Of a stretch of 64,000 nucleotides of DNA, positions 26,704-35,756 are shown in pieces; position 1 is the stretch's first letter; each line of letters begins with the position of its first letter. The stretch comes from Nitrosophilus kaiyonis (lineage in GTDB: Bacteria > Campylobacterota > Campylobacteria > Campylobacterales > Nitratiruptoraceae), in contig NZ_AP025696.1 in NCBI RefSeq assembly GCF_027943725.1, positions 471,293-535,292 of the forward strand, given 5' to 3'. The notes under the pieces were generated by a model that saw only the letters and a program-made list of their open reading frames with translations, was not told the DNA's origin and made no database searches. Position numbers and translations under genes: made by a program.

Positions 26704-27172
26704 ATTTTTTATTTTTATCATAACTATATTTTTGAGTTCAAATATTTTTGCTAGTAATAATGAATTTGAAGATTTTAATAAAACTACTCAAGAGATTTTA
26801 AAGCAAGCTTATGAGATGTTTGAAAAATCAAAAGAGATAATAGAATCTTTAACAAAAACAGAACAAAAAGTATTACCTGCAGATGAAAAAAGCTTTTTGC
26901 TTTATCATAAAATTGTAAAAAACTCTCTTCCAGTAGAAAAAAGAAATGACTTTTTGATAACTGCACAGATTAAATATAAAGTTGCAATAGAAAAAGAGAT
27001 ATCTCTAGGGAATATTTTAATTGTTACAAATAACCAAGTTGTTGAACTATATGGAAAAGTTCCATCTAAAGAAATAGCAGATAAAATTATAGATATTTCA
27101 CTTAAAACAAGAGGAGTAAAAGAGGTAAGAAGTTATCTTATTATAATTGAGAAGGGGATAATTTCTCTTTAG
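26693..27172 (+). CDS. BON-domain exported protein
   Basis: 159 residues: signal peptide (1-20, ends IFASN), a helical linker, and a C-terminal BON domain from about residue 88 (DFLITAQIKYKVAIEKE; VELYGKVPSKEIADKIIDISLKTRGVKEVRSYLII). BON domains bind membranes or act in osmotic stress proteins such as OsmY. The gene overlaps the preceding helical-protein gene by 11 bases, and its 3' end overlaps the convergent EAL gene by 32 bases. Confidence 0.78.
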   Translation: MKNRFFIFIITIFLSSNIFASNNEFEDFNKTTQEILKQAYEMFEKSKEIIESLTKTEQKVLPADEKSFLLYHKIVKNSLPVEKRNDFLITAQIKYKVAIEKEISLGNILIVTNNQVVELYGKVPSKEIADKIIDISLKTRGVKEVRSYLIIIEKGIISL

Positions 27173-29966
27173 GAACTGGTTCGCTGATAAAGTATCCTTG
27201 AGAATAGTCTACTCCCATTTTTTCAACTTTTTCTTGTATCTCTTTATCACTAACAAATTCTGCTATTGTTTTTATACCTAACTCTCTTGTAAAATGAACT
27301 ATTGCCTTTACAAGAGTTTCAGATCGCTCATCTATCAAAATATTTTTTATCAAACTTCCATCAATTTTTAAATAATCTATTCCCATATTAAGAATATAGA
27401 CAAAATTTGAATAACCTGTTCCAAAATCATCAATTGCAGCTTGTCCACCATACTCTTTTATCTTTTTTATAAACTCTGCGATCAAATCATAATTTTCTAC
27501 CTCTTCACTCTCTGTTATCTCAATAACAAAATTTGTTAAACCCTGTTTCTCTTCCTTTTCAAGCTCGCCTCTATTTTCCATATTATATTTTTGAATCATA
27601 TCTATTATAAATTTTGAAGTATCTTTATCTAAAATATCTTGCACTGAGAGATTTATTGATAGCTCTTCTTTTCTATCTTTGAATACTTCAAAACTTTTTT
27701 TGATCATAATTTTTGTTATATCATTATATAGTTTTGCCTCTTTTGCAATATCTAAAAAGAAAAAAGGAGAAACTATTTTTCCTTCTTTGTCTATTAATCT
27801 TACCAGTACTTCATATTTTTCAATCTTTTTTGTTTTATTATTTAAAATTGGTTGAAAATATGGAACGATTTTATCATTATTTATTGCATCTTTTATCTTA
27901 TCTACCCATTCAAGTTTTTTTATATATTCTTTGAGTGCACTCTCAGATTCTTTATAATATATTACTTTTTTCTTTTTGATTTTTGCCTCTTTTACTGATG
28001 TATCTGCATCCAGTAAGATTTTTTCAATATTTTCATTCCCATTTTCAATAACACCAACTCCAGCTCTTAGTAAGATTTTAAGGTTATATCCTTCATATAT
28101 ATAATTATATTTTTCTAAAATATTTATCACATTTAAAACTTTCTCTAACATTTTCTCTTTTTCTTTTTTTTTAAAAAATATTAATGCAAACTCATCTGAT
28201 GAAAGTTTATAAACTTTACAATCTTTTGTTTGAAAAGATTTTAAAATTTCTGCGCATTTTTTTAGGACAAAATTTCCAGCCTCATAGCCAAATACATCAT
28301 TTAGTTGTCTAAAATCATCAATATTCAATATCGCGATACCATATGGTTTTTCTTTTTTTAAATCTTCTAAAAGTTTTACTCTATTTGGCAAAAAGGTCAA
28401 ATTATCAAAATATAGCATCCTTTTAATTTTTTCCTGAGCTTTTATTAATTCAGTTATATCTGTTCTAATAGCAACAAACTCTTTTATATTTTTATTCTCA
28501 TCCAATATAGGAACAATTGTACTTTTTGTAACAAGTGTTTTACCATCTTTTGTTTTTATTTTTAAAATCCCTCTCCATACTTTTTTATCTAAAATCGTAT
28601 CCCAAAGATTTTTATAAATAGATTCTGGAGTTAATGGATCTTTTAATATTGAATGGGGTCTATTTAAAATCTCTTCAAGTTTATATCCAGTTACTTTTAA
28701 AAACTCTTTATTTGCATAAGTTATTTTTCCTTCTATATCACCTTTTGTAACCAAGGTGGCACCATCAAGAGCCAACTTATATCCATTCAAAAAATTGATA
28801 TTTCTTTTAATTTTTTTTATCATTTCATTAAAAGCAAATGCAATATTTCTCATCTCATCTTGAGTATTAACATCAACAGATACTGAATAATTCCCTGTTA
28901 ATAATTTATGTATAACTTTTTTAAACTTTTCAAGAGGCTTGCTTATAGAAAAATAAAATCCCAAAAATAGATAATTTGTTACTAAAAACACAAATAAAAG
29001 AGAAATCGATAGTAAAATAATTTTTTCAATCTCTTTTTTTTCTTTAATTTTTAAATTTTTTTGAAAGTGGTTTAATAAAAATGTATAAAATTGATCAATA
29101 TTATTGATAACATTTGACGCTTGATTAAAATACTTTTTTGGTGGTACAACTTTTTTTTGATGAACTATCTCTTCAGTTATTAAAATAAGATTCAAAATAT
29201 TCTCTTTTAAATTTATAAATTTATCTTTTAAAACTTTATTTTTTTCATATAATTCTATATTGCCTATCACATCAGAAAAAAATTTTAGTTCTGCAAAAAG
29301 AAGTGCTTTCATATTATGTACTTTTTCAATATTTTCTTCACTAAAATTTTGTTGGATAGTAATTGTTGTAATAGTACCTCTTACTCTTCCTAAATACTCT
29401 TCAATTTTTGGGATCGTATCAAAAAGTAGTGAAATTATATATTGATTAGAAGCACCTTTATCTTGTCTTATATTCAAAATATAAGAAATATATTTTAAAT
29501 AATTAATAATATTTCTAACAATATTTGTATGAATTTCAAAACTAATATCTTTATTTTTAATATTTTCAATCTTTACTTTTTCCCATAATTTTTTAATTTT
29601 TTTATATCTTTTTGTATCTGTGATAAAAAGATCTGATTTCTTATCTAATAATTTTATCTTTTGAAAAAGATAATCAACTTTTTTTTCATTTTTTTTTATA
29701 TCTTTTTCAAAACCCTTCTCTCCTTTTAAAAATCCTTCCATCATTCCTCTATGTTTAGGTATCAAAACCAGAAGCTCTTTGAAAACTTTCAAATATTTAG
29801 TAGCAATTATCTCTTTTTTTACAAGATTTAAATTATTAAAAAAAGATTTGTATGTAACATAAGAAGGCATTATAAATGGCAATAAAACAGCAATCATCAT
29901 AACTACAATCTTTTTTTGAAAACTTAGCTTTCCAAAAAAATTTATAGAAGGAGTAAAAATCTTCAT
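27141..29966 (-). CDS. Membrane PAS-GGDEF-EAL protein (probable c-di-GMP phosphodiesterase)
   Basis: 941 residues: membrane segment near 18-40, a long helical periplasmic sensor, second segment near 315-338, HAMP-like linker (SKPLEKFKKVIHKLLTGNYS), PAS/PAC (about 395-515), GGDEF and EAL. The cyclase site reads LSSDEF, so it is degenerate. EAL residues look complete: EVLVRL, SINLSVQDI, EITESEE, DDFGTGYSNF, LKIDGSL, TIAEF, QGYFISEP. Thus likely a c-di-GMP hydrolase controlled by a periplasmic signal. It overlaps the upstream PilZ gene by 4 bases. Confidence 0.88.
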   Translation of the reverse strand: MKIFTPSINFFGKLSFQKKIVVMMIAVLLPFIMPSYVTYKSFFNNLNLVKKEIIATKYLKVFKELLVLIPKHRGMMEGFLKGEKGFEKDIKKNEKKVDYLFQKIKLLDKKSDLFITDTKRYKKIKKLWEKVKIENIKNKDISFEIHTNIVRNIINYLKYISYILNIRQDKGASNQYIISLLFDTIPKIEEYLGRVRGTITTITIQQNFSEENIEKVHNMKALLFAELKFFSDVIGNIELYEKNKVLKDKFINLKENILNLILITEEIVHQKKVVPPKKYFNQASNVINNIDQFYTFLLNHFQKNLKIKEKKEIEKIILLSISLLFVFLVTNYLFLGFYFSISKPLEKFKKVIHKLLTGNYSVSVDVNTQDEMRNIAFAFNEMIKKIKRNINFLNGYKLALDGATLVTKGDIEGKITYANKEFLKVTGYKLEEILNRPHSILKDPLTPESIYKNLWDTILDKKVWRGILKIKTKDGKTLVTKSTIVPILDENKNIKEFVAIRTDITELIKAQEKIKRMLYFDNLTFLPNRVKLLEDLKKEKPYGIAILNIDDFRQLNDVFGYEAGNFVLKKCAEILKSFQTKDCKVYKLSSDEFALIFFKKKEKEKMLEKVLNVINILEKYNYIYEGYNLKILLRAGVGVIENGNENIEKILLDADTSVKEAKIKKKKVIYYKESESALKEYIKKLEWVDKIKDAINNDKIVPYFQPILNNKTKKIEKYEVLVRLIDKEGKIVSPFFFLDIAKEAKLYNDITKIMIKKSFEVFKDRKEELSINLSVQDILDKDTSKFIIDMIQKYNMENRGELEKEEKQGLTNFVIEITESEEVENYDLIAEFIKKIKEYGGQAAIDDFGTGYSNFVYILNMGIDYLKIDGSLIKNILIDERSETLVKAIVHFTRELGIKTIAEFVSDKEIQEKVEKMGVDYSQGYFISEPVPKEKLSPSQL

Positions 29967-31069
29967 ATTCTAAGCTCTCTTATTATTTCAAACTCTCTTT
30001 CCAATACATATTCTGCAATCTCATTTTCAAGTTCAGGTATCAAAATAAACTCAATTCCCACTTTTTTCAAATCTATTAAACTATATTTAACTATTCCTTT
30101 AATAGCTATCTTATTTTCACCTAACTCAAATTTTATTAAAACATCATCATTAGGCTCTAAATCCTCAATAGAATCAGCATAAATACCTATACCTCCTATT
30201 GATATATCATTGATTAAAGCGTCTATTTTTGTTCCATTTTTTTCAATTTTTACTAAAATTTTCTCTTTTGGTTGTACTCTTACATATTTTCTTTTTTCTT
30301 GAGGAAGTTCAGTAAACTCAAAATCACTTATCTCGATATATTCAAACTCTTTCATGCTTTTTATTTTTGCTTTAATTGATTTTGGGAAAGATTCTATTTT
30401 TAAAAATATCTCTTTATTCTCTTTAAAAATATTAAAATTGCATTTTTGGATATCTAAAAAAAGTAAATTTTTTTCTAACCTTTTAATAATTGATTTACAG
30501 CTAACTGGAACCTCTTTGTAAAAATCTAAAATAACAACTTTTCTATCATTTTTTATAATATTTTGAATTAGAGATATAATTAACTCTTCATCCTCTCTTT
30601 TTTTGTTGTTTTTTACATGATTTAACTCATCTTCTATCTCTTCATAATATTTTGCATAAGCCCTATCAACATTAACAAGATAGATATCAATTAAAGATAA
30701 AAGAGTTTTTATCTTTTCATAATCTTCATTTTTTTTCAATGTATAATCTATAAAGTCTCTTGTAAGTCTCATTGTAGATTTAATAAGCACTTTTTTAAGA
30801 TCAATTTTACTTTTCGCAACTTTATATGAAAAATTATATAGTTCATTTTGGGGATCTTTTTTATATAAAAAAAGTAATATATAAAGCTTTTCACCTATAG
30901 TAAAGAGGGTATTTATTGATAAAATTTTGTTTTTAGTTTTTGATACCTCTTTAAAAAGCTCTTTTGCAAAATTTTCTACAAAATTATTTTTCTCTTTTTC
31001 AAAAAAATCTTTCTCTTTTTTAATAACATTTAATAGATCTAATATATTTACATTCATTTTTTCATCCAT
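29963..31069 (-). CDS. PilZ-domain protein
   Basis: 368 residues: helical N-terminal region of about 165 residues unknown to me, a middle domain, and a C-terminal PilZ domain from about 265 with the c-di-GMP-binding RxxxR (RKYVR) and NDISIGGIGI motifs. It would be an effector for c-di-GMP, placed directly upstream of, and overlapping, an EAL phosphodiesterase. Start ATG 31069; ATG 31057 with GGATG upstream is possible. Confidence 0.83.
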   Translation of the reverse strand: MDEKMNVNILDLLNVIKKEKDFFEKEKNNFVENFAKELFKEVSKTKNKILSINTLFTIGEKLYILLFLYKKDPQNELYNFSYKVAKSKIDLKKVLIKSTMRLTRDFIDYTLKKNEDYEKIKTLLSLIDIYLVNVDRAYAKYYEEIEDELNHVKNNKKREDEELIISLIQNIIKNDRKVVILDFYKEVPVSCKSIIKRLEKNLLFLDIQKCNFNIFKENKEIFLKIESFPKSIKAKIKSMKEFEYIEISDFEFTELPQEKRKYVRVQPKEKILVKIEKNGTKIDALINDISIGGIGIYADSIEDLEPNDDVLIKFELGENKIAIKGIVKYSLIDLKKVGIEFILIPELENEIAEYVLEREFEIIRELRI

Positions 31070-31101
31070 AAATATGCTAAAATCATTATATATTATCGGT
31101 T

Positions 31102-31107
31102 TATAAT
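31102..31107 (+). promoter_or_regulatory. -10 box for the patatin-like gene
   Basis: TATAAT 52-57 bases before the ATG in the divergent gap with the PilZ gene; AAGGA follows as ribosome binding site. Confidence 0.4.
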
Positions 31108-31158
31108 AAAGATTTTTTATGACAAAGTTATTACAAAAAAATTAATGTAAGGAATTCA

Positions 31159-32052
31159 ATGAAAAAGATTTCACTTGTTCTTGGGAGCGGAGGAGCAAGA
31201 GGATATGCTCATATTGGAGCAATTGAAGAGATAGTAAAAAGAGGTTATGAAATAGTAGCGATCAGTGGCTCTTCCATGGGGGCTTTAATTGGGGGACTTT
31301 ATGCTTGTGGAAAACTTGACGAATATAAAAATTGGGTGTTGACTTTAGATTTTTTAGATGTTATAAAGCTTTTAGATATCTCTTTTGCTCCATCTGGCCT
31401 TATAAAAGGTGATAGAGTTTTTGAAAAATTAGAATCAATAATCGGCGATATATTAATAGAAGAACTTCCTATAGATTTTACTGCAGTTGCAACGGATCTT
31501 TTTAAACAAAAAGAGGTCTGGTTTCAAAAAGGAAAACTCATTGATGCCATTAGAGCTTCAATTGCAATTCCCACATTTTTTACACCAAAATATATAGATG
31601 GAAGAGTTTTTGTAGATGGTGGAATTGTAAATCCTCTTCCTATTGCTCCGGTAATGAGTGAGATTTGTGATTTGACTATTGCTATTAATCTCAACAGCAA
31701 TAAGCCATTATTAAAACATATAAAACTTTCAAAAAAAGAGAAAGAAGAAAAAGAGAGAGCAAAAAACTTTTTTGAAGAGCTTTTAGAAAATGCTCAAAAA
31801 AAGTTTGAAAATATTGAAAAAGAAAAGGAGTTAAACTATCTTTCTATAATTTCAAGGTCTATCGATACTATGCAAAATATTCTCTCAAACTATAAAATAG
31901 CCGGCTACAGACCAGATATAATTATAGAAATCCCAAAAGATAGTGCAATGTTTTATGAGTTTCATAGAGCTAAAGAACTTATAAAACTAGGGAAAGAACT
32001 GGCAAAAGAGGCTCTTTTAGATTTTGAAAAAAATATCAATCCCACTTTTTGA
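31159..32052 (+). CDS. Patatin-like phospholipase (RssA type)
   Basis: 297 residues with the patatin oxyanion hole GSGGARG (residues 9-15), nucleophile elbow GSSMG (38-42) and catalytic DGG (about 154-156). No signal peptide, so a cytoplasmic lipid acyl hydrolase of the RssA/YchK type. The 3' end overlaps the convergent glycosyltransferase gene by 17 bases. Substrate not deducible. Confidence 0.87.
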   Translation: MKKISLVLGSGGARGYAHIGAIEEIVKRGYEIVAISGSSMGALIGGLYACGKLDEYKNWVLTLDFLDVIKLLDISFAPSGLIKGDRVFEKLESIIGDILIEELPIDFTAVATDLFKQKEVWFQKGKLIDAIRASIAIPTFFTPKYIDGRVFVDGGIVNPLPIAPVMSEICDLTIAINLNSNKPLLKHIKLSKKEKEEKERAKNFFEELLENAQKKFENIEKEKELNYLSIISRSIDTMQNILSNYKIAGYRPDIIIEIPKDSAMFYEFHRAKELIKLGKELAKEALLDFEKNINPTF

Positions 32053-33277
32053 TAAGATAATCTTTCATTTTTTCAAATTCACAAGCCTGTTTTTCATAAT
32101 ACTCTTCTGCTTCTGTTGAAGATTTTCCATCTAGTTCATTTACTAAAGATGCTACTCTTGCATTATAAAGAGGTATCATTGTTTCAAGAAGTTTCATCTC
32201 CTGTCTTGGTGTTTTATGAAAAGCTGCCATATAACTATAAACTATCCTTATCCAGCAGCTATTTTCAAGAATAAAATTTTTACTATTATCTATTTTAGCA
32301 AGAGAAGATATTCTTTTAAAATCATTTTTATCTAAAATCTTTTCCCATAAAACTCCAAAATTGTTATATCCTATTTTAAAATATTCTATAAGCCCTTCAA
32401 TATCAATCTCAAATGGTTCTGGTTCTTCTCCTATATCTTCACCAACTATAGGTACAGATTTTGAACCTTTTATCTTTTTCCAAAATTTTTCATATTTTTC
32501 ACTAAGTTTAAATATAGTACCAACAACCTCTCTATACATAGAACTTAAATCGCTTGATGGATCTTTCGCATTATGAATTTTTGCACCAAGTCTTGCTTCA
32601 CAAATATTGGCATTTTTCACAATAGCTGTAGTTGTAAGCCAAATATCAACACCAAATTTTGCTATTTCACTCTCCCAAACATCCTCTTCCATATACTCTT
32701 TAACCATTCTATTTGAAAAAGCAAAATCTCCTCCTATTGGCTGTCTTATTCTTTTTCCATAAAGAGCTCTTGTTAGATTGTATGCTATTGTGTTTGTTAT
32801 AGTTGCATCAAATTTATATCTTTTATAAAATGGAGCAACATAATCATAACCATTGAGAGTTGGTTCAACCATATTTTTAATCCATTCAGGTATGATTGAT
32901 CTTAAATCAGAATCAAAAAGCACAACACTTTTTGCCTGTAAAAACTGTGCAGCTTCAAATATTGCCCTAATTGCTGATCCTTTTCCAGGAATACCTCTAT
33001 AAATGGAAACAAGTTTTTTTATATTAAAGCTATCTATTACAGTATTTAAAGCCTCCTCTCTTGTATCATCAGTTGAGCCGCCATCAGCAACAAATATCAA
33101 AGATTTACAATCTGGATAATATTTTTCAAGCCCAAAAGCAGCCTGTTTTATCACATGAGAAATAGTATTTTGACTATAATATGCTGGTATTCCTATAACT
33201 ATATCTGCACTGTTTAAATTTTCAATTGCCTTTCTTGCATCATCTCTTAAGGCTGTTATTACTCTATATTTTCTCAT
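32036..33277 (-). CDS. Glycosyltransferase, glucosylglycerate-synthase-like (GT-A fold)
   Basis: 413 residues. N-terminal GT-A domain: IVIGIPAYYSQNTI near 26-39, FVADGGSTDDT near 62-72, GIPGKGSAIRAIFEA, and the metal/nucleotide motif DSD at 122-124 (LFDSDLRS); PIGGDFAFSN and a helical C-terminus follow. It resembles glucosylglycerate synthase/GT81-type enzymes, which transfer glucose from an NDP-glucose to glycerate. It is the last gene of the five-gene solute operon, 9 bp after the GT20 gene. Exact acceptor is inferred from neighbours. Confidence 0.65.
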   Translation of the reverse strand: MRKYRVITALRDDARKAIENLNSADIVIGIPAYYSQNTISHVIKQAAFGLEKYYPDCKSLIFVADGGSTDDTREEALNTVIDSFNIKKLVSIYRGIPGKGSAIRAIFEAAQFLQAKSVVLFDSDLRSIIPEWIKNMVEPTLNGYDYVAPFYKRYKFDATITNTIAYNLTRALYGKRIRQPIGGDFAFSNRMVKEYMEEDVWESEIAKFGVDIWLTTTAIVKNANICEARLGAKIHNAKDPSSDLSSMYREVVGTIFKLSEKYEKFWKKIKGSKSVPIVGEDIGEEPEPFEIDIEGLIEYFKIGYNNFGVLWEKILDKNDFKRISSLAKIDNSKNFILENSCWIRIVYSYMAAFHKTPRQEMKLLETMIPLYNARVASLVNELDGKSSTEAEEYYEKQACEFEKMKDYLIKKWD

Positions 33278-33286
33278 TTTATATCC

Positions 33287-34756
33287 TTATAATCTTTCAT
33301 GCAGTGGAATTTTTTTTAAAAGAGAAGGCGAATCTTTTAAAGTTTGGCCATCAACAAATCTTATATAACTTTCACTCCACCATTTTATATCAAATTTTTT
33401 AATATGATTTTGAAGACTATTTAATTTTTCTTTAATTAAATCTTTATTTTCATTTAATATTTTATAAATTATATCGCTATTTCTATCATAATCAAAAGGA
33501 TTAATTAGATAAGCATCTTTATAGAGTTCTTGAGCTGCTCCTGTAAATTCACTTAAAATAAGAGCACCAAAAGAGTCTTTTTCTTTAGATGCTATAAACT
33601 CTTTTGATACTAAATTCATACCATCTTTTATAGATGAAACATAACATATATCTGCAACATTATAATATGCTACCAAAGTATTAAAATCTAGCCTCTTATC
33701 TAAAACAACTATAGGTTTATAACTGTTTTTAGAAAATTTCTCATTAACTCTTTCACACTCCTTGAAAAATTTCTCCTCTAACTCTTTATAAACTTTTGCT
33801 TTTTTTATATTTTTGCTAACAGCTTCAATAAAAACAATTTTTCCTATAAATTGTGGATACTTTTCTAAAAATGTTTCATAACTTTTTATCTTTTCTAAAA
33901 GCCCTTTTGTAAAATCTAATCTATCTGCACAAAATACAATCTTTTTACCTTTATAAATATCTAATAAATTATTTGCAATTTTTTTAGTAATTTCAAGATC
34001 TTTTGCTTTTTCATATTTTTGATAATCTATGCTGATAGGAAAAATTTTTGCTTTTGTTACATTTTCTTTATAAACAATTTTATAGAAATCTTTTTCATAA
34101 TTAATTGTTATATCTTCAAAGAAAAGCTTTAAACAATTTATAAAATTTTCAAGATCATTATATGATTGAAATCCTAAGATATCATAATCCAAAAGCCCTT
34201 TAAGCAAAGACTCTCTCCAAGGCAATCTTATAAAAAGTTCTGGATTTGGAAAAGGAATATGAAGAAAAAAACCAATTTTTTTATCTTTTTTGATCTTTTT
34301 TATATATTTTGGAAGTAATAAAAATTGATAATCATGAACCCATATAAAATCAAAATTATTACAATTTTCTACTATTTTTTGTGCAAATTTTTTATTTACT
34401 TTTTTATAAAATTTCCAATATTTTTCTTCAAATAAAGCATAATCTACAAACTCGTGAAAAAGTGGCCAAAGAGTAATATTAGAAAAGCCGTGAAAAAAGT
34501 TTATAATCTCATCTTTATTAAGCTCAACAGGAATCATATTTATTTTTTCTTTTTGGCTCTCATTGTTTATTATATCTTTAATTTGAGATGTTAATTTAGA
34601 GTATCCATGCCATCCAATCCAAGAAACATCCATAAATTTTGATACCTGCTCTATAGCCCTAATAAGACCACCTGGGCTCTTTTTTATTATAAAACCTTCA
34701 TTACTCTTTTTTATAACGATAGGTAATATTGCCGAAACCAGCAATACTCTTTTCAT
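33287..34756 (-). CDS. GT20 glycosyltransferase (trehalose-6-P / glucosylglycerol-P synthase family)
   Basis: 489 residues of the OtsA family: SPGGLIRAIE near 27-36, LWPLFHEF, WVHDYQFLLLP, LHIPFPNPELFIRLPWR, CADRLDFTKGL, KDGMNLVSKEF and SEFTGAAQEL. Differences from OtsA: the NRLP loop reads SAILP (no Arg) and HDYHL reads HDYQF, so specificity may not be trehalose-6-phosphate; glucosylglycerol-phosphate or a related product is possible. Start ATG 34756 lies 56 bases inside the GalT-like gene. No GT20 phosphatase domain (OtsB) is attached. Confidence 0.75.
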   Translation of the reverse strand: MKRVLLVSAILPIVIKKSNEGFIIKKSPGGLIRAIEQVSKFMDVSWIGWHGYSKLTSQIKDIINNESQKEKINMIPVELNKDEIINFFHGFSNITLWPLFHEFVDYALFEEKYWKFYKKVNKKFAQKIVENCNNFDFIWVHDYQFLLLPKYIKKIKKDKKIGFFLHIPFPNPELFIRLPWRESLLKGLLDYDILGFQSYNDLENFINCLKLFFEDITINYEKDFYKIVYKENVTKAKIFPISIDYQKYEKAKDLEITKKIANNLLDIYKGKKIVFCADRLDFTKGLLEKIKSYETFLEKYPQFIGKIVFIEAVSKNIKKAKVYKELEEKFFKECERVNEKFSKNSYKPIVVLDKRLDFNTLVAYYNVADICYVSSIKDGMNLVSKEFIASKEKDSFGALILSEFTGAAQELYKDAYLINPFDYDRNSDIIYKILNENKDLIKEKLNSLQNHIKKFDIKWWSESYIRFVDGQTLKDSPSLLKKIPLHERL

Positions 34757-35756
34757 GTCCGACCTTTATATTTTTTAAAAACTCTGCAGCTTTTTCTGGC
34801 TCAACTACATTAATTGTATCAAGTGTTCCATGTTCAAAGCCACCAAATATATTAATTCTTGGCAATATTTCAAAATGCCAATGAAAATATTTTTCAGCTT
34901 CATCTGTTTTTTTTGGCAAAGAGACAAGTATTAGATTGAAAGGTATCTCTTTTGCTATTTTTTCCAATCTTAAAAAAGCCTCTTTGAAAATTTCAGATAA
35001 AAGCTTTATATCCTTTTTATCACACTTTCCAAAATCACTAAAATGATTTTTAGGAACAATTTTCATCTCATATGGATAAAATGATGCGAAAGGAGCATAA
35101 AGTATATATTTTTCATTTTCATATATCACTCTACTTTTCTCTTTTTGCTCACATTTTATCTCATCACAAAGAAGACATCTATTTTTTTTGGAAAAATATT
35201 TTTCGCTTTGATTTAATATAGTTTTTATCTGAGTAGGAATATATGGAAGAGCTAAAATCTGAGAATGAGAATGCAATATACTGGCTCCAGCTTCATAACC
35301 TCTGTTTTTAAATATATGAACATATTGAATATATTCATTTTCATATAATGAATTTAATCTTTTTTGATATGTTTTCAATAATAAATAAAACTCATCAATT
35401 GTAAAACTTTCAAACTGTTTACAAATATCTGGAGTCTCTATGACAATCTCATGAAAGCCATAACCATTAAAACTTTCAAATATACATTTTTTATTTTTTC
35501 TAAAAATTTCATTCTTTAAAGCAGGATATTTATTTGGTATAACTCTTATTTTCCATCCAGGAGAGTTTGGTTTTGATCCATCTTCTCTAACAGCATAAAT
35601 TTCAGGCGGAGTTAAATGCTCTTTTCCATATGCAAATATTGACTCATAACTCTTTTCAAACTTTTTTATTTCAAACTTTTCAAATGGCCTTTTTGCCCTT
35701 CCCGGCTCAACTATAACATATCTATCTTTTAATCTATCGTATCTAATCTCACTCAC
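34701..35756 (-). CDS. GalT-like nucleotidyltransferase (HIT superfamily)
   Basis: 351 residues similar to galactose-1-phosphate uridylyltransferase and ADP-glucose phosphorylase-type enzymes. N-terminal MSEIRYDRLKDRYVIV and RVIPNKYPAL, catalytic HSHSQ near 160, a CLLCDE zinc pair near 195, and HWHFEILPR near 300. It swaps nucleotidyl groups between sugar-1-phosphates. With no galactose genes nearby it may supply NDP-glucose for the neighbouring transferases (inference). Overlaps its neighbours by 1 base upstream and 56 bases downstream. Confidence 0.78.
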   Translation of the reverse strand: MSEIRYDRLKDRYVIVEPGRAKRPFEKFEIKKFEKSYESIFAYGKEHLTPPEIYAVREDGSKPNSPGWKIRVIPNKYPALKNEIFRKNKKCIFESFNGYGFHEIVIETPDICKQFESFTIDEFYLLLKTYQKRLNSLYENEYIQYVHIFKNRGYEAGASILHSHSQILALPYIPTQIKTILNQSEKYFSKKNRCLLCDEIKCEQKEKSRVIYENEKYILYAPFASFYPYEMKIVPKNHFSDFGKCDKKDIKLLSEIFKEAFLRLEKIAKEIPFNLILVSLPKKTDEAEKYFHWHFEILPRINIFGGFEHGTLDTINVVEPEKAAEFLKNIKVGHEKSIAGFGNITYRYKKE

